The translations under genes and the position numbers were made by a program. Shown one piece after another: positions 25,824-34,053 of a stretch of 64,000 bases of DNA. How positions within the stretch are numbered: the stretch's first letter is position 1; each line of letters opens with the position of its first letter. The stretch comes from Litchfieldella qijiaojingensis (GTDB lineage Bacteria; Pseudomonadota; Gammaproteobacteria; Pseudomonadales; Halomonadaceae): positions 1-64,000 of the forward strand of contig NZ_BMXS01000016.1 in the NCBI RefSeq assembly GCF_014651875.1. The letters run 5' to 3'. Under the pieces are notes generated by a model, which saw only the letters and a list, made by a program, of their open reading frames with translations, was not told the origin of the DNA and did not search any database.

Positions 25824-27096
25824 CGCGTTTCTCCTCTCGTTGCTGCGCCACCAGATCGACTAGTGCCGCCAGGACCTTAGCCGAGTCACCGATCACTGCC
25901 AAGTCCGCACGCTTGATCATGTCACACCCCGGATCGAGGTTGACGGCTATCACCTTTTCGCAGCTCTGGATGCCCTGCAGGTGCTGAATGGCACCGCTGA
26001 TGCCCACGGCTAGGTAGACTCGAGCCGTTACCCAGGTTCCGGTAGCACCCACCTGCCGATGGCGCGGCATGAATCCGTCGTCCACTGCCACCCGCGATGC
26101 CCCTTCGGTCGCCCCCAGCACCTTGGCGGCATGATGGAATCCATCCCAGTCCTTGACGCCATTGCCGGCGGAAAGAATGAACTCGGCTTCCGCCAGCGCC
26201 ACCCCGGCCGGGTCGACGGCCACCTGGCCCAGATCCTCGATACGCCCCAACTGTGAAGGCAATGCCTGCGACAAGGCCATCGGCTGCGCCGCATGACGGG
26301 TCTCGGAAACCGGCTCGGCACACTCGGACAAGGCCAAGGCCACACGCGGCAATGCGCGCTGTATATCGGTGGTGCCCGCCGCTCCACGAGCGGTGCAGCG
26401 CCATCCCAATTCGCAGGTGTCGTCCATCTCGATCTGCCAGACACCAGTGGCAGGCCGCTCCTGGATGCGAGCCGCCAACCGCCGCCCCAGGTCGGCACCG
26501 CCCAGCTTGGAGTCGGGCAGCAACCAGTAATACGGGGCAAGCTCACGCTCGATGGCACTTAGAGCCGCCAGGCGTGTCTCCGGTGTATAGCCATCGAACA
26601 CCTCTTCATCGAGATGCAGCAGACGATCGACACCCGCCTCACCGAAGCCATCCTCCTTGTGACTACCGAAGACCACCGCCAGCACGGCTCCTTGCCGTTC
26701 GCTATCGGCATCGGCCAGTTGCCGGGCCAGGCCCAGTAGGTCGCGGTCATGAGACGATAGCCGTCCGCCGGGCATATCCGGCACCACGGCGACCAGGAAG
26801 GCCGGTGCCTCGATCTCGACATGGCGCCGGTCATCGGCTGTCGTGGTCGAATGCCCGGCACCTCGTCCCGCTGTGGGGGCCTGCTGGACTCCACTGCGAT
26901 CGATGCGCTTGATGCCATTGGGGCCGATGAAACCCAAGCCATGGGGATTCTTGCGTATCACCCCATTGGGCCCCATCCACTCCGTTGCCACGGCCGTTCC
27001 TTGTCCCAACTCGAACAACACCCGTTCGTGTTCGGGATGCAGACGGTTCCGGGCGATCCATTCCTTGCGCGGATCGCGACGCAAGATCTCGGTCAT
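25813..27096 (-). CDS. etfA: Electron transfer flavoprotein alpha subunit of the dimethylglycine system
   Basis: 427-residue EtfA-type FAD-binding subunit, longer than the usual 310 or so. The first 100 residues form an extension with GPNGVIRKNPHGLGFIGPNG and a Gly/Thr-rich linker not found in housekeeping EtfA. The C-terminal FAD domain is clear: LSAGNGVKDWDGF, VLGATEGASRVAVDDGFMP, QVGATGTWVTARVYLAVGIS and SGAIQHLQGIQ. The ATG (27096) overlaps the dgcB stop by 4 bp (ATGA), so translation is coupled. This divergent ETF pair is known from betaine/dimethylglycine operons of pseudomonads; its role as the direct electron acceptor of DgcAB is inferred from context. Confidence 0.9.
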   Translation of the reverse strand: MTEILRRDPRKEWIARNRLHPEHERVLFELGQGTAVATEWMGPNGVIRKNPHGLGFIGPNGIKRIDRSGVQQAPTAGRGAGHSTTTADDRRHVEIEAPAFLVAVVPDMPGGRLSSHDRDLLGLARQLADADSERQGAVLAVVFGSHKEDGFGEAGVDRLLHLDEEVFDGYTPETRLAALSAIERELAPYYWLLPDSKLGGADLGRRLAARIQERPATGVWQIEMDDTCELGWRCTARGAAGTTDIQRALPRVALALSECAEPVSETRHAAQPMALSQALPSQLGRIEDLGQVAVDPAGVALAEAEFILSAGNGVKDWDGFHHAAKVLGATEGASRVAVDDGFMPRHRQVGATGTWVTARVYLAVGISGAIQHLQGIQSCEKVIAVNLDPGCDMIKRADLAVIGDSAKVLAALVDLVAQQREEKRDAA

Positions 27097-29060
27097 GATG
27101 CCACCTCCTTGATCGCGATGCGTGCCTCGCCGGTGGGTTGAGCGCGTGCTTCACTCTCCGGTACCAGGGCATCGGCCACCAGCTCGGCGATGTCGCGGAT
27201 CTCGGCAGTGGCATCCACCACCCCCTCGAGCATGGCGGTACACTGCGGACAGCCGACTGCCACCAGCTCGGCACCGGTCTCCTTGACGTCGTTCATGCGC
27301 ATGTCGGGAATCCGCTGCTTGCCGGGAATATCGGTGATCGGCGCTCCGCCACCGCCGCCGCAGCAGCGCGACCGGAAACCAGAGCGAGCCATCTCCGCCA
27401 CTTCGATGCCCAGCGCCCTGAGCACATTGCGCGGCGCTTCATATTCGCCGTTATAGCGCCCCAGGTAACAGGGGTCGTGGTAGGTGACCTTGCCACCCTT
27501 CCAGGGCGCGAAATGCAGACGCCCCGCCTCGTACAGTTCGGCAATATAGGTGCTGTGGTGGAACACTTCATAGTTGCCACCCAACTCGCCGTACTCGTTC
27601 TTGAGCACATGGAAACTGTGCGGGTCACAGGTGACGATGCGTTGGAAACGATACTGCGACAAGGTGGCGATATTGCGCTTGGCGAGTGACTGGAATGTCG
27701 CTTCGTCACCCAGACGCCGTGCCACGTCGCCACTGTCGCGCTCCTCGTTGCCGAGCACCGCGAAGTCGACGCCAGCACCGCGCAACACCTTGATCAGGGC
27801 ACGCAACGTACGCTGGTTGCGCATGTCGAAGGCACCATCACCGAGCCACAGCAGCACATCCGCTTGCTTGACGTCCCGCATCACTGGCAAGTTCAAGTCC
27901 GCCGCCCAGTGCATCCGCGAGCCGGGTTCGAAGCCGCCGGGGTTGTCGGTGGCGATCAGGTTGTCGAGCACCTCGGCGCCCTTGTTGGGCGTATTGCCAT
28001 GTTCCAAGGTCAGGAAGCGTCGCATGTCGACGATGGCATCGACGTGCTCGATCATCATCGGGCACTCTTCGACGCACGCCCGGCAAGTGGTGCACGACCA
28101 CAGCGTCTCGGCATCGACCAGTGCCTTCCCCTCGCGGGCCACGATAGGCCCATGCGGGTCGCCGTGATGCTCGCCGACCGGTTTGTCCGGATAGGGGCTG
28201 CCGGCATAGTTGGCATCGCTGCCGCCGGTCATGCCAACCACCATGTCCTGGATCAGCTTCTTGGGATTGAGCGGCTGACCGGCGGCGAAGGCCGGGCACA
28301 CCGCTTCGCAACGACCGCACTGCACGCAGGCGTCGAATCCGAGCAACTGGTTCCAGGTAAAGTCGCTGGGCGTCTCCACGCCGAGCGACACCTTGGGATC
28401 GTCCAGATTCAGCGCCTTGAGGCCGGTGGAACGACCGCCACCGAAGCGCTCGGCCCGGCGATGGAAGGCCAGGTGCAGGGCGCCGGCAAAGGCATGCTTC
28501 ATGGGTCCGCCCCAGGTCATGCCGAAGAACATCTCGCCCAGGCCCCAGGTCACCACCGCGGCCAGCGCCACGGCCAGGATCCAACTGCCGAAATCCGCAG
28601 GCAATACACCCACCGTCGGCAGCGTGATCAGGAACACGCTCAACGAAAAAGCCATCAGGCTCTTCGGCAAGCGCATCCAGGGTCCCTTGGACAAGCGCGC
28701 GGGCGGGTTGCGGCGTCGCCTGGCCACGAACAGGCTGCCGACGAACATGATCGCACTGGCCACCAGCAGCGCCCAGCCGAGCACACCCTGCGCCAGTCCC
28801 AGACCATGCACCAAGATCATCAACACCGCTGCCAGCACGAAACCGCCGGCGGTGGCCACGTGAGTGTTGGACATCACCTTGTCGCGCCCCACCACATGGT
28901 GCAGATCCACCAGATAGCGACGCGGCATGGCCGCCAGCCCTTTGAGAATCGGGACAGGCGATGGCCGTCCCTGGCGCCACAGGCGGATACGCCGCCAAGC
29001 GCCGATCACCGCCAGCCCCAGCGCGGAGAAGATCAAAATCGGCAAGAGGGTCTCGAGCAT
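27093..29060 (-). CDS. dgcB: Dimethylglycine catabolism membrane iron-sulfur protein
   Basis: 655 residues. An N-terminal membrane part with four or five helices (about 1-170) is followed by a cytoplasmic domain with two [4Fe-4S] motifs (CVQCGRCEAVCP and CTTCRACVEECP) and a heterodisulfide-reductase-like C-terminal region (HDPCYLGRYNG, CCGGGGGAP, GCPQCTAM). It is thought to work with DgcA to oxidise dimethylglycine to sarcosine and to pass electrons towards quinone or ETF. The ATG at 29060 follows GAGGTGA; the open frame runs further to a TTG at 29084 but lacks a ribosome site. A 255-bp gap separates it from dgcA, unusual within this otherwise tight operon. Confidence 0.9.
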   Translation of the reverse strand: MLETLLPILIFSALGLAVIGAWRRIRLWRQGRPSPVPILKGLAAMPRRYLVDLHHVVGRDKVMSNTHVATAGGFVLAAVLMILVHGLGLAQGVLGWALLVASAIMFVGSLFVARRRRNPPARLSKGPWMRLPKSLMAFSLSVFLITLPTVGVLPADFGSWILAVALAAVVTWGLGEMFFGMTWGGPMKHAFAGALHLAFHRRAERFGGGRSTGLKALNLDDPKVSLGVETPSDFTWNQLLGFDACVQCGRCEAVCPAFAAGQPLNPKKLIQDMVVGMTGGSDANYAGSPYPDKPVGEHHGDPHGPIVAREGKALVDAETLWSCTTCRACVEECPMMIEHVDAIVDMRRFLTLEHGNTPNKGAEVLDNLIATDNPGGFEPGSRMHWAADLNLPVMRDVKQADVLLWLGDGAFDMRNQRTLRALIKVLRGAGVDFAVLGNEERDSGDVARRLGDEATFQSLAKRNIATLSQYRFQRIVTCDPHSFHVLKNEYGELGGNYEVFHHSTYIAELYEAGRLHFAPWKGGKVTYHDPCYLGRYNGEYEAPRNVLRALGIEVAEMARSGFRSRCCGGGGGAPITDIPGKQRIPDMRMNDVKETGAELVAVGCPQCTAMLEGVVDATAEIRDIAELVADALVPESEARAQPTGEARIAIKEVAS

Positions 29061-29315
29061 CTCGCTCACCTCGCAAACTAGCAATTGTTATCGACGCCGT
29101 TCGGTCAAGGACGAGGGAAGCGTCTCGCGCCACGCATTCGCTGCTACCGAACCTCGGTTGGCAACCTGCGGTCACGGCGTGAAAGGGCCATCCCTGGCCC
29201 CCACGCCTCTGCCGTCATCCCAACGGCAGGACCGCGTCACTGCACCTCGGTTCGGGCGAATGCTGAGAGCGCTTCGCCACTCCCCTCTTCCTTCTTCTGT
29301 CTTCCGACTGGGTGG
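29061..29315. other. 255-bp gap inside the dgc operon
   Basis: No credible ORF. It contains two small hairpins, GGGCCA/TGGCCC (about 29186-29201) and CTGCCGT/ACGGCAG (about 29211-29231). Close to the dgcA stop is a stretch (CTTCTGTCTTCCGAC) resembling a decayed copy of the GTCTTCC heptamer array found next to speD. Confidence 0.4.
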
Positions 29316-31388
29316 TTAGAAATCCTTGCAAAGGCGCAGGGCATCATAGATAGCCGCATGCGTATTGCGCGGCGCCGTGCAATCGCCCAACCGGAACAGC
29401 AGGAAGCCTTCACCCTCTTCCGCCAGGCACGGCTGCGGCTGGATGGCATACAGCGCGTCGACATCGATCTGACCCCGGTTACGCGACTGCTCCTTGAGTG
29501 CGTAATAAAGGGCTTCATCGGGACGCACGCCGTTCTCGACCACCACTTGGTCGACCACCCGCTCTTCCAGAGCGCCGGTGTACTCGTTCTCGAGCACTGC
29601 CACCAGCGAGTCACCTTCGCGATAGACCTTATGCAGCGCCAGGTCGGAGGTCATGATCACCTCCTTCTCGTAGAGGCTGCGGTAATAGGTCGGGAAGGTG
29701 GTGCCGCCCACCGCCGCACCCGGCTTGATGTCGTCGGTGACGATCTCCACCTTGGCGCCCTTGTCGGCCAGGTAGTCCGCCGCCGAGACGCCGGAAAATT
29801 CACAGATGGTGTCGTAGATCAGCACGTTCTTGCCCGGCTCGACGGCACCGCTGAGGATGTCCCAGGTGCTCACCACTAGGCTCTCTTCCGAGTTCTCGGA
29901 ATAGCCCCACTCGGGGAATTGCGACAGGAACGGCTGCCCGCCAGTGGCCAGCACCACGATATCCGGACGCAGGTCGGCGATCGTCGCCTCGTCGGCCAGG
30001 GTTCCCAGGCGCAGATCGACGTTCAGGCGCGCCAGCTCGAGCTGATACCAGCGGGTGATACCGGCGATCTGATCACGCTGCGGCGCCTTTGAGGCGATGG
30101 TGACCTGTCCGCCCAGACTGTCCTTGGCCTCGAACAGGGTCACGTCATGGCCGCGCTCGGCAGCGACACGCGCCGCTTCCATGCCGCCAGGACCGCCACC
30201 GACCACGACCACCTTGCGCTTGGGCCCTTCGCTCTTCTCGATGATATGCGGCAACCCCATGTATTCGCGGGACGTGGCGGCGTTCTGGATACACAGTACG
30301 TCCAGCCCCTGATACTGGCGATCGATGCAGTAGTTGGCCCCCACGCACTGCTTGATCTGGTCCACCTGGCCCATCTTGATCTTGGCAATGAAGTGCGGGT
30401 CGGCGATATGCGCCCGGGTCATGCCAACCAGGTCGACATAGCCACCTTCCAGGATGCGCTGTGCCTGGTTGGGATCCTTGATGTTCTGGGCATGGATCAC
30501 CGGCACGCTGACCACTTCCTTGATGCCCGCCGCCAGGTGCAGGAACGGCTCCGGCGGATAGGACATGTTGGGAATCACGTTGGCCAGGGTGTTGTGGGTA
30601 TCGCAGCCCGAGCCGACCACGCCGAAGAAATCGAGCATGCCGGTGGCATCGTAATAGGCGGCGATCTGCTTCATGTCCTCATGCGACAGACCATCGGGAT
30701 GGAACTCGTCACCGCAGATGCGCATGCCGACCACGAAGTCGTCACCAACCTCGGCGCGCACTGCCTTGAGTACTTCCAGACCGAAGCGCATGCGATTCTC
30801 GAGACTGCCACCCCATTGATCGGTACGCTTGTTGACGCGCGGGCTCCAGAACTGGTCGATCAGGTGCTGGTGCACGGCGGACAGCTCGACGCCGTCCAGA
30901 CCACCCTCTTTCGCACGCCGCGCCGCCTGGGCGAAATCACCGATGATGCGCCAAATCTCCTCTTCCTCGATGGTCTTGCAGGTCGAGCGGTGCACCGGTT
31001 CACGGATCCCCGAAGGCGACACCAGGGTCGACCAGTCGAACCCGTCCCAACGCGAGCGGCGCCCCATGTGGGTGATCTGGATCATGATCTTGCCGCCATG
31101 CTTGTGCACCGCATCCGCCAGGTTCTGGAAGTGCGGAATGATGCGATCGGTGGACAGGTTCACCGAGCTCCACCAGCCCTGAGGGCTGTCGATGGAAACC
31201 ACCGAGGAGCCGCCGCAGATGCACAGACCGCAGCCGCCCTTGGCCTTCTCCTCGTAATACTTGACGTAGCGCTCAGTGGTCATGCCGCCATCAGTGGCAT
31301 AGACCTCGGCGTGAGCGGTGCTCACCACCCGGTTGCGGATGGTCAGCTTGCCGATTTCGATCGGTTGGAATAGTGCTTCGAATGCCAT
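29316..31388 (-). CDS. dgcA: Dimethylglycine demethylase, OYE-type flavin/iron-sulfur subunit
   Basis: 690-residue flavoprotein of the trimethylamine dehydrogenase/2,4-dienoyl-CoA reductase class that demethylates dimethylglycine to sarcosine. The N-terminal Old Yellow Enzyme barrel (about 1-335) includes HMGRRSRWDGFDW and GVELSAVHQHLIDQF. A Cys-rich region follows, then an FAD/NAD(P)-binding domain with VVVVGGGPGGMEAARVA (about 393-409). In the cluster region three Cys are seen, C348, C354 and C366 (QCVGANYC...LCIQNA). The position of the usual second Cys is Ala351. The ATG at 31388 is 12 bp after the preceding gene. Close similarity to Pseudomonas DgcA supports the name. Confidence 0.93.
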   Translation of the reverse strand: MAFEALFQPIEIGKLTIRNRVVSTAHAEVYATDGGMTTERYVKYYEEKAKGGCGLCICGGSSVVSIDSPQGWWSSVNLSTDRIIPHFQNLADAVHKHGGKIMIQITHMGRRSRWDGFDWSTLVSPSGIREPVHRSTCKTIEEEEIWRIIGDFAQAARRAKEGGLDGVELSAVHQHLIDQFWSPRVNKRTDQWGGSLENRMRFGLEVLKAVRAEVGDDFVVGMRICGDEFHPDGLSHEDMKQIAAYYDATGMLDFFGVVGSGCDTHNTLANVIPNMSYPPEPFLHLAAGIKEVVSVPVIHAQNIKDPNQAQRILEGGYVDLVGMTRAHIADPHFIAKIKMGQVDQIKQCVGANYCIDRQYQGLDVLCIQNAATSREYMGLPHIIEKSEGPKRKVVVVGGGPGGMEAARVAAERGHDVTLFEAKDSLGGQVTIASKAPQRDQIAGITRWYQLELARLNVDLRLGTLADEATIADLRPDIVVLATGGQPFLSQFPEWGYSENSEESLVVSTWDILSGAVEPGKNVLIYDTICEFSGVSAADYLADKGAKVEIVTDDIKPGAAVGGTTFPTYYRSLYEKEVIMTSDLALHKVYREGDSLVAVLENEYTGALEERVVDQVVVENGVRPDEALYYALKEQSRNRGQIDVDALYAIQPQPCLAEEGEGFLLFRLGDCTAPRNTHAAIYDALRLCKDF

Positions 31389-31400
31389 GACGAACGGTCC

Positions 31401-31949
31401 TCAACCCTGCTGGTCGGATGAAAGCGGCTTGGTGATGAAATAGCCCACCTCGCAACCCTCCTCGGCAGCGCTCTGCGTCTGCTCGGCAACGGTACGCAGG
31501 CTGCTGCCGCGGGCGGCGAGGATCTGGTCCATGGCCCCGGCGAACCAGCCGGTGAACATGTACTCGACCTTGCGACCCACTTTGCCCAATTGATACACGA
31601 AGGCGCTGTGTTCGAGACGTACCCGGACGGTGCCCGCGTCCAGATCGATCTCCTCGGTGATGAACTTGCCCCAGCCACGCTGGGACAGACGCTTCATGTA
31701 GTGCTCGAATACCGCCTCACCTTCCAGTCCGTGCAGTTCGGCTTCCTTCTCGCACCAGTGCCAGGCGCTCTTGTAGCCGGCGTGATAGAGAATCTCGGCA
31801 TACTTCTCCGCACCCAGCGCCTCTTCCACGGCGACATGGTTGTTGATGAAGAAGTGTCGCGGTACGTAGAGCATGGGCAGGGCATCGGTGGTCCAGACAC
31901 CGGTTTCGCTATCCACTTCGATGGGCAGTTCGGGAGCTACCTTGGTCAC
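31401..31949 (-). CDS. DUF5943-type protein of the dgc operon
   Basis: 182-residue cytoplasmic protein from a GTG at 31949 (ribosome site GAGGA 8 nt upstream), which matches the N-terminus of the Pseudomonas homologue (PA5397-like: APQLPIEVDSETGVWTT). Conserved blocks: TDALPMLYVPRHFFINNH, AGYKSAWHWCEKEAELHG, and YMFTGWFAGAMDQILAARG. It resembles V4R/4-vinyl-reductase-like small-molecule-binding proteins in general feel, but this is not established. Function unknown, always near dgcA. The open frame continues upstream through a heptamer array to an ATG at 32126 that overlaps the dipeptidase stop, which would add a 59-residue PEARSPK-repeat extension; I regard that as unlikely. Confidence 0.85.
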   Translation of the reverse strand: MTKVAPELPIEVDSETGVWTTDALPMLYVPRHFFINNHVAVEEALGAEKYAEILYHAGYKSAWHWCEKEAELHGLEGEAVFEHYMKRLSQRGWGKFITEEIDLDAGTVRVRLEHSAFVYQLGKVGRKVEYMFTGWFAGAMDQILAARGSSLRTVAEQTQSAAEEGCEVGYFITKPLSSDQQG

Positions 31950-31983
31950 AGTCGTATTCCTCGGAATAATAGTTGTTTGATTT

Positions 31984-32077
31984 GGCTTCGGGCTTCGGGC
32001 TTCGGGCTTCGGGCTTCGGGCTTCGGGCTTCGGGCTTCGGGCTTCGGGCTTCGGGCTTCGGGCTTCGGGCTTCGGGC
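31984..32077. repeat. Heptanucleotide tandem array GGCTTCG, about 13.4 copies
   Basis: 94 bp of perfect 7-bp units between the dipeptidase and DUF5943 genes, inside the dgc operon. Because 7 is not a multiple of 3, three units encode a 7-residue repeat (SPKPEAR on the minus strand) and all three frames stay open. Confidence 0.95.
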
Positions 32078-32086
32078 AGTAGTGTT

Positions 32087-32114
32087 GCTCGTAGCTCGTA
32101 GCCCGTGACTCGTA
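32087..32114. repeat. Degenerate heptamer array GCTCGTA, four copies
   Basis: Units GCTCGTA, GCTCGTA, GCCCGTG, ACTCGTA just upstream (plus-strand sense) of the dipeptidase stop, 9 bp from the GGCTTCG array; the same 7-bp period with a different unit. Confidence 0.7.
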
Positions 32115-32122
32115 GCTGGCCG

Positions 32123-33100
32123 TCATTCGCCCCAGACGTCACGTAGCACCCGTACCCAGTTCTCGCCCATGATCTTGCGCACCACGGGCTCGCTGAAACC
32201 GCGACGCAGAAGCGCCTCGGTGAGGTTGGGGAACTCCCCGATGGTGCGGATACCCTCCGGATTGATGATCTTGCCGAAGTTAGTCAGGCGACGGGCGTAG
32301 CCCTTGTCGTGGGTCAGCCACTCGAAGAAGTCCTTATCGTGGCCTTGGGTGAAATCGGTGCCAATGCCGATGGAATCCTCACCGACGATGTTCATCACGT
32401 ACTCGATCGCCTCGACGTAGTCGTCGACGGTGGCGTCGATGCCGGCACGCAGGAAGGGAGTGAACATGGTCACGCCAACGAAACCGCCATGGTCGGCGAT
32501 GAACTTGAGTTCCTCGTCGGACTTGTTGCGCGGATGCTCCTTGAGCCCGGATGGCAGACAGTGGGAGTAGCAAACCGGCTTCTTCGATTCGAGGATCACC
32601 TCCTCGGAGGTCTTGGCGCCGACATGCGACAGGTCGCACATGATGCCGACCCGGTTCATTTCGGCTACGATCTCGCGGCCGAAGCCGGAAAGACCACCAT
32701 CACGCTCGTAGCAACCGGTGCCCACCAGGTTCTGGGTGTTGTAGCACATCTGCACGATGCCCACGCCGAGCTGCTTGAAGATCTCGACATAGCCGATCTG
32801 GTCTTCGAAGGCATGGGCATTCTGGAAACCGTAGATGATGCCGGTCTTGCCCTCTTCCTTGGCCCGGGTAATGTCCGCAGTGGTCCGCACCGGGCGTACC
32901 AGGTCGCTGCACTCGGCCATCAGGGCGTTGGACTTGACGATATTGTCGACGGTCGCCTGGAAGCCTTCCCACACGGAAACAGTGCAGTTGGCGGCGGTCA
33001 GGCCACCGCGACGCATATCCTCGAACAGCTCGCGGTTCCACTTGGCGATGATCAGGCCATCGATAACGATGGCGTCGTTATGCAGCTCTTGAGGGGTCAT
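32123..33100 (-). CDS. Membrane-dipeptidase-family protein (peptidase M19) of the dgc operon
   Basis: 325 residues of the renal dipeptidase/amidohydrolase family, very like Pseudomonas PA5396. The ATG at 33100 has GGAG upstream and gives TPQELHNDAIVIDGL, the family start. Conserved features include HNDAIVIDGL near the start, CDLSHVGAKTSEE, CYSHCLPSGLKEHPRN and GIGTDFTQGH, which provide metal-binding His/Asp residues. It carries no signal peptide, so it should act in the cytoplasm. It is the first gene of the betaine/dimethylglycine run. The substrate is unknown; an amide or dipeptide of a methylated glycine is a tempting but unproven idea. Confidence 0.88.
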   Translation of the reverse strand: MTPQELHNDAIVIDGLIIAKWNRELFEDMRRGGLTAANCTVSVWEGFQATVDNIVKSNALMAECSDLVRPVRTTADITRAKEEGKTGIIYGFQNAHAFEDQIGYVEIFKQLGVGIVQMCYNTQNLVGTGCYERDGGLSGFGREIVAEMNRVGIMCDLSHVGAKTSEEVILESKKPVCYSHCLPSGLKEHPRNKSDEELKFIADHGGFVGVTMFTPFLRAGIDATVDDYVEAIEYVMNIVGEDSIGIGTDFTQGHDKDFFEWLTHDKGYARRLTNFGKIINPEGIRTIGEFPNLTEALLRRGFSEPVVRKIMGENWVRVLRDVWGE

Positions 33101-33240
33101 GGTCAGCTCCGGACAAGTGACAAGGCTCAATGACATCTTGCCGGCAGCATATCCCTCGCTCCCCTCATCACGACGCTTGGAAACGACCGGGAAAATTCCA
33201 AAAGCGTCACGCGTGTCGCAATCGCGATGACAGCGCCTCG

Positions 33241-33945
33241 CTAGAGCTGCTGGAGGTAGGCCTCTCCCCCCAAATTGCGCATCTGCTGGCGGATCCAGGC
33301 ACTACGACGTTCCACATGGTAGTTGGGGCGGGAAGCACTCCAGCCACGGGGGTTGGGCAGGATCGCCGCCAAACGGCTGGCTTGCGCCTCGGTGATCTGA
33401 TGAGCCGAAACGCCAAAATAGTGCTGGGCGGCAGCCTCCAGGCCGAAGACCCCGCTATCCCATTCGACGATATTGAGATAGACCTCAAGGATGCGCTCCT
33501 TGGGCCACAGCAACTCGATCAACATCGTGAACCAGGCTTCCAGCCCCTTGCGCACCCAACTGCGACCGGTCCACAGGAACAGGTTCTTGGCGGTCTGTTG
33601 GCTGATCGTGCTGGCCCCGCGCAGCTTGCCACCATTACGACTGGCCTCCCAGGCGCGTCGCATCTCGTCGACGTCGAAGCCATGATGCAGGGGAAAACGT
33701 TGATCCTCGGCGGCGATGACCGCCAATTTGGCATTGTTGGATAGTTCCGCCCAAGAGCGCCAACGATGTTCGATGGAGATCGGCTCACGCGAGACCCAGG
33801 ATTGGATCTTGCGCTCGACCATCACCATGGATCCGAACACCGGCACGACCCGAAACAGCAATACCAGCAGTATCGACAGCGTGACGAAGCCGATCAGGCC
33901 AAGCAGCAATGCGCGCTGTGCCCTACGCAACCACCCTTGCGTCAT
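33241..33945 (-). CDS. mtgA: Monofunctional biosynthetic peptidoglycan transglycosylase
   Basis: 234-residue inner-membrane glycosyltransferase 51 enzyme that polymerises lipid II into glycan strands. One N-terminal membrane helix (about 11-36), then the GT51 domain with the catalytic motif AAEDQRFPLHHGFD (catalytic Glu), GASTISQQTAKNLFLW, and KERILEVYLNIVEWDSGVFG. The length fits the family. The ATG at 33945 has AAGG 8 nt upstream; a longer in-frame start lies in non-conserved sequence. It is unrelated in function to its betaine-gene neighbours and separated from gbdR by a terminator. Confidence 0.93.
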   Translation of the reverse strand: MTQGWLRRAQRALLLGLIGFVTLSILLVLLFRVVPVFGSMVMVERKIQSWVSREPISIEHRWRSWAELSNNAKLAVIAAEDQRFPLHHGFDVDEMRRAWEASRNGGKLRGASTISQQTAKNLFLWTGRSWVRKGLEAWFTMLIELLWPKERILEVYLNIVEWDSGVFGLEAAAQHYFGVSAHQITEAQASRLAAILPNPRGWSASRPNYHVERRSAWIRQQMRNLGGEAYLQQL

Positions 33946-34001
33946 GAACAAACCTTCTATGGTTACCAAGCGAGTCAAGACAATCCGCCCAGTATAACAA
34001 G

Positions 34002-34028
34002 GCCGCGCCCCGAAAATCGGGGCGCGGC
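34002..34028 (-). terminator. Terminator of gbdR
   Basis: Perfect 12-bp stem GCCGCGCCCCGA / TCGGGGCGCGGC with a 3-nt loop. The minus-strand 3' side reads CTTGTTATAC. It lies 26 bp beyond the gbdR stop. Confidence 0.8.
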
Positions 34029-34053
34029 ATCGACACAGGATGGTGCATGAAGC

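Noticed and set aside
27864-31373. Long plus-strand frames opposite dgcB and dgcA
   Set aside because: Both are GC-driven shadows of well-conserved minus-strand genes.
31984-32077. Possible CRISPR array
   Set aside because: Units are 7 bp with no spacers; a simple tandem repeat.
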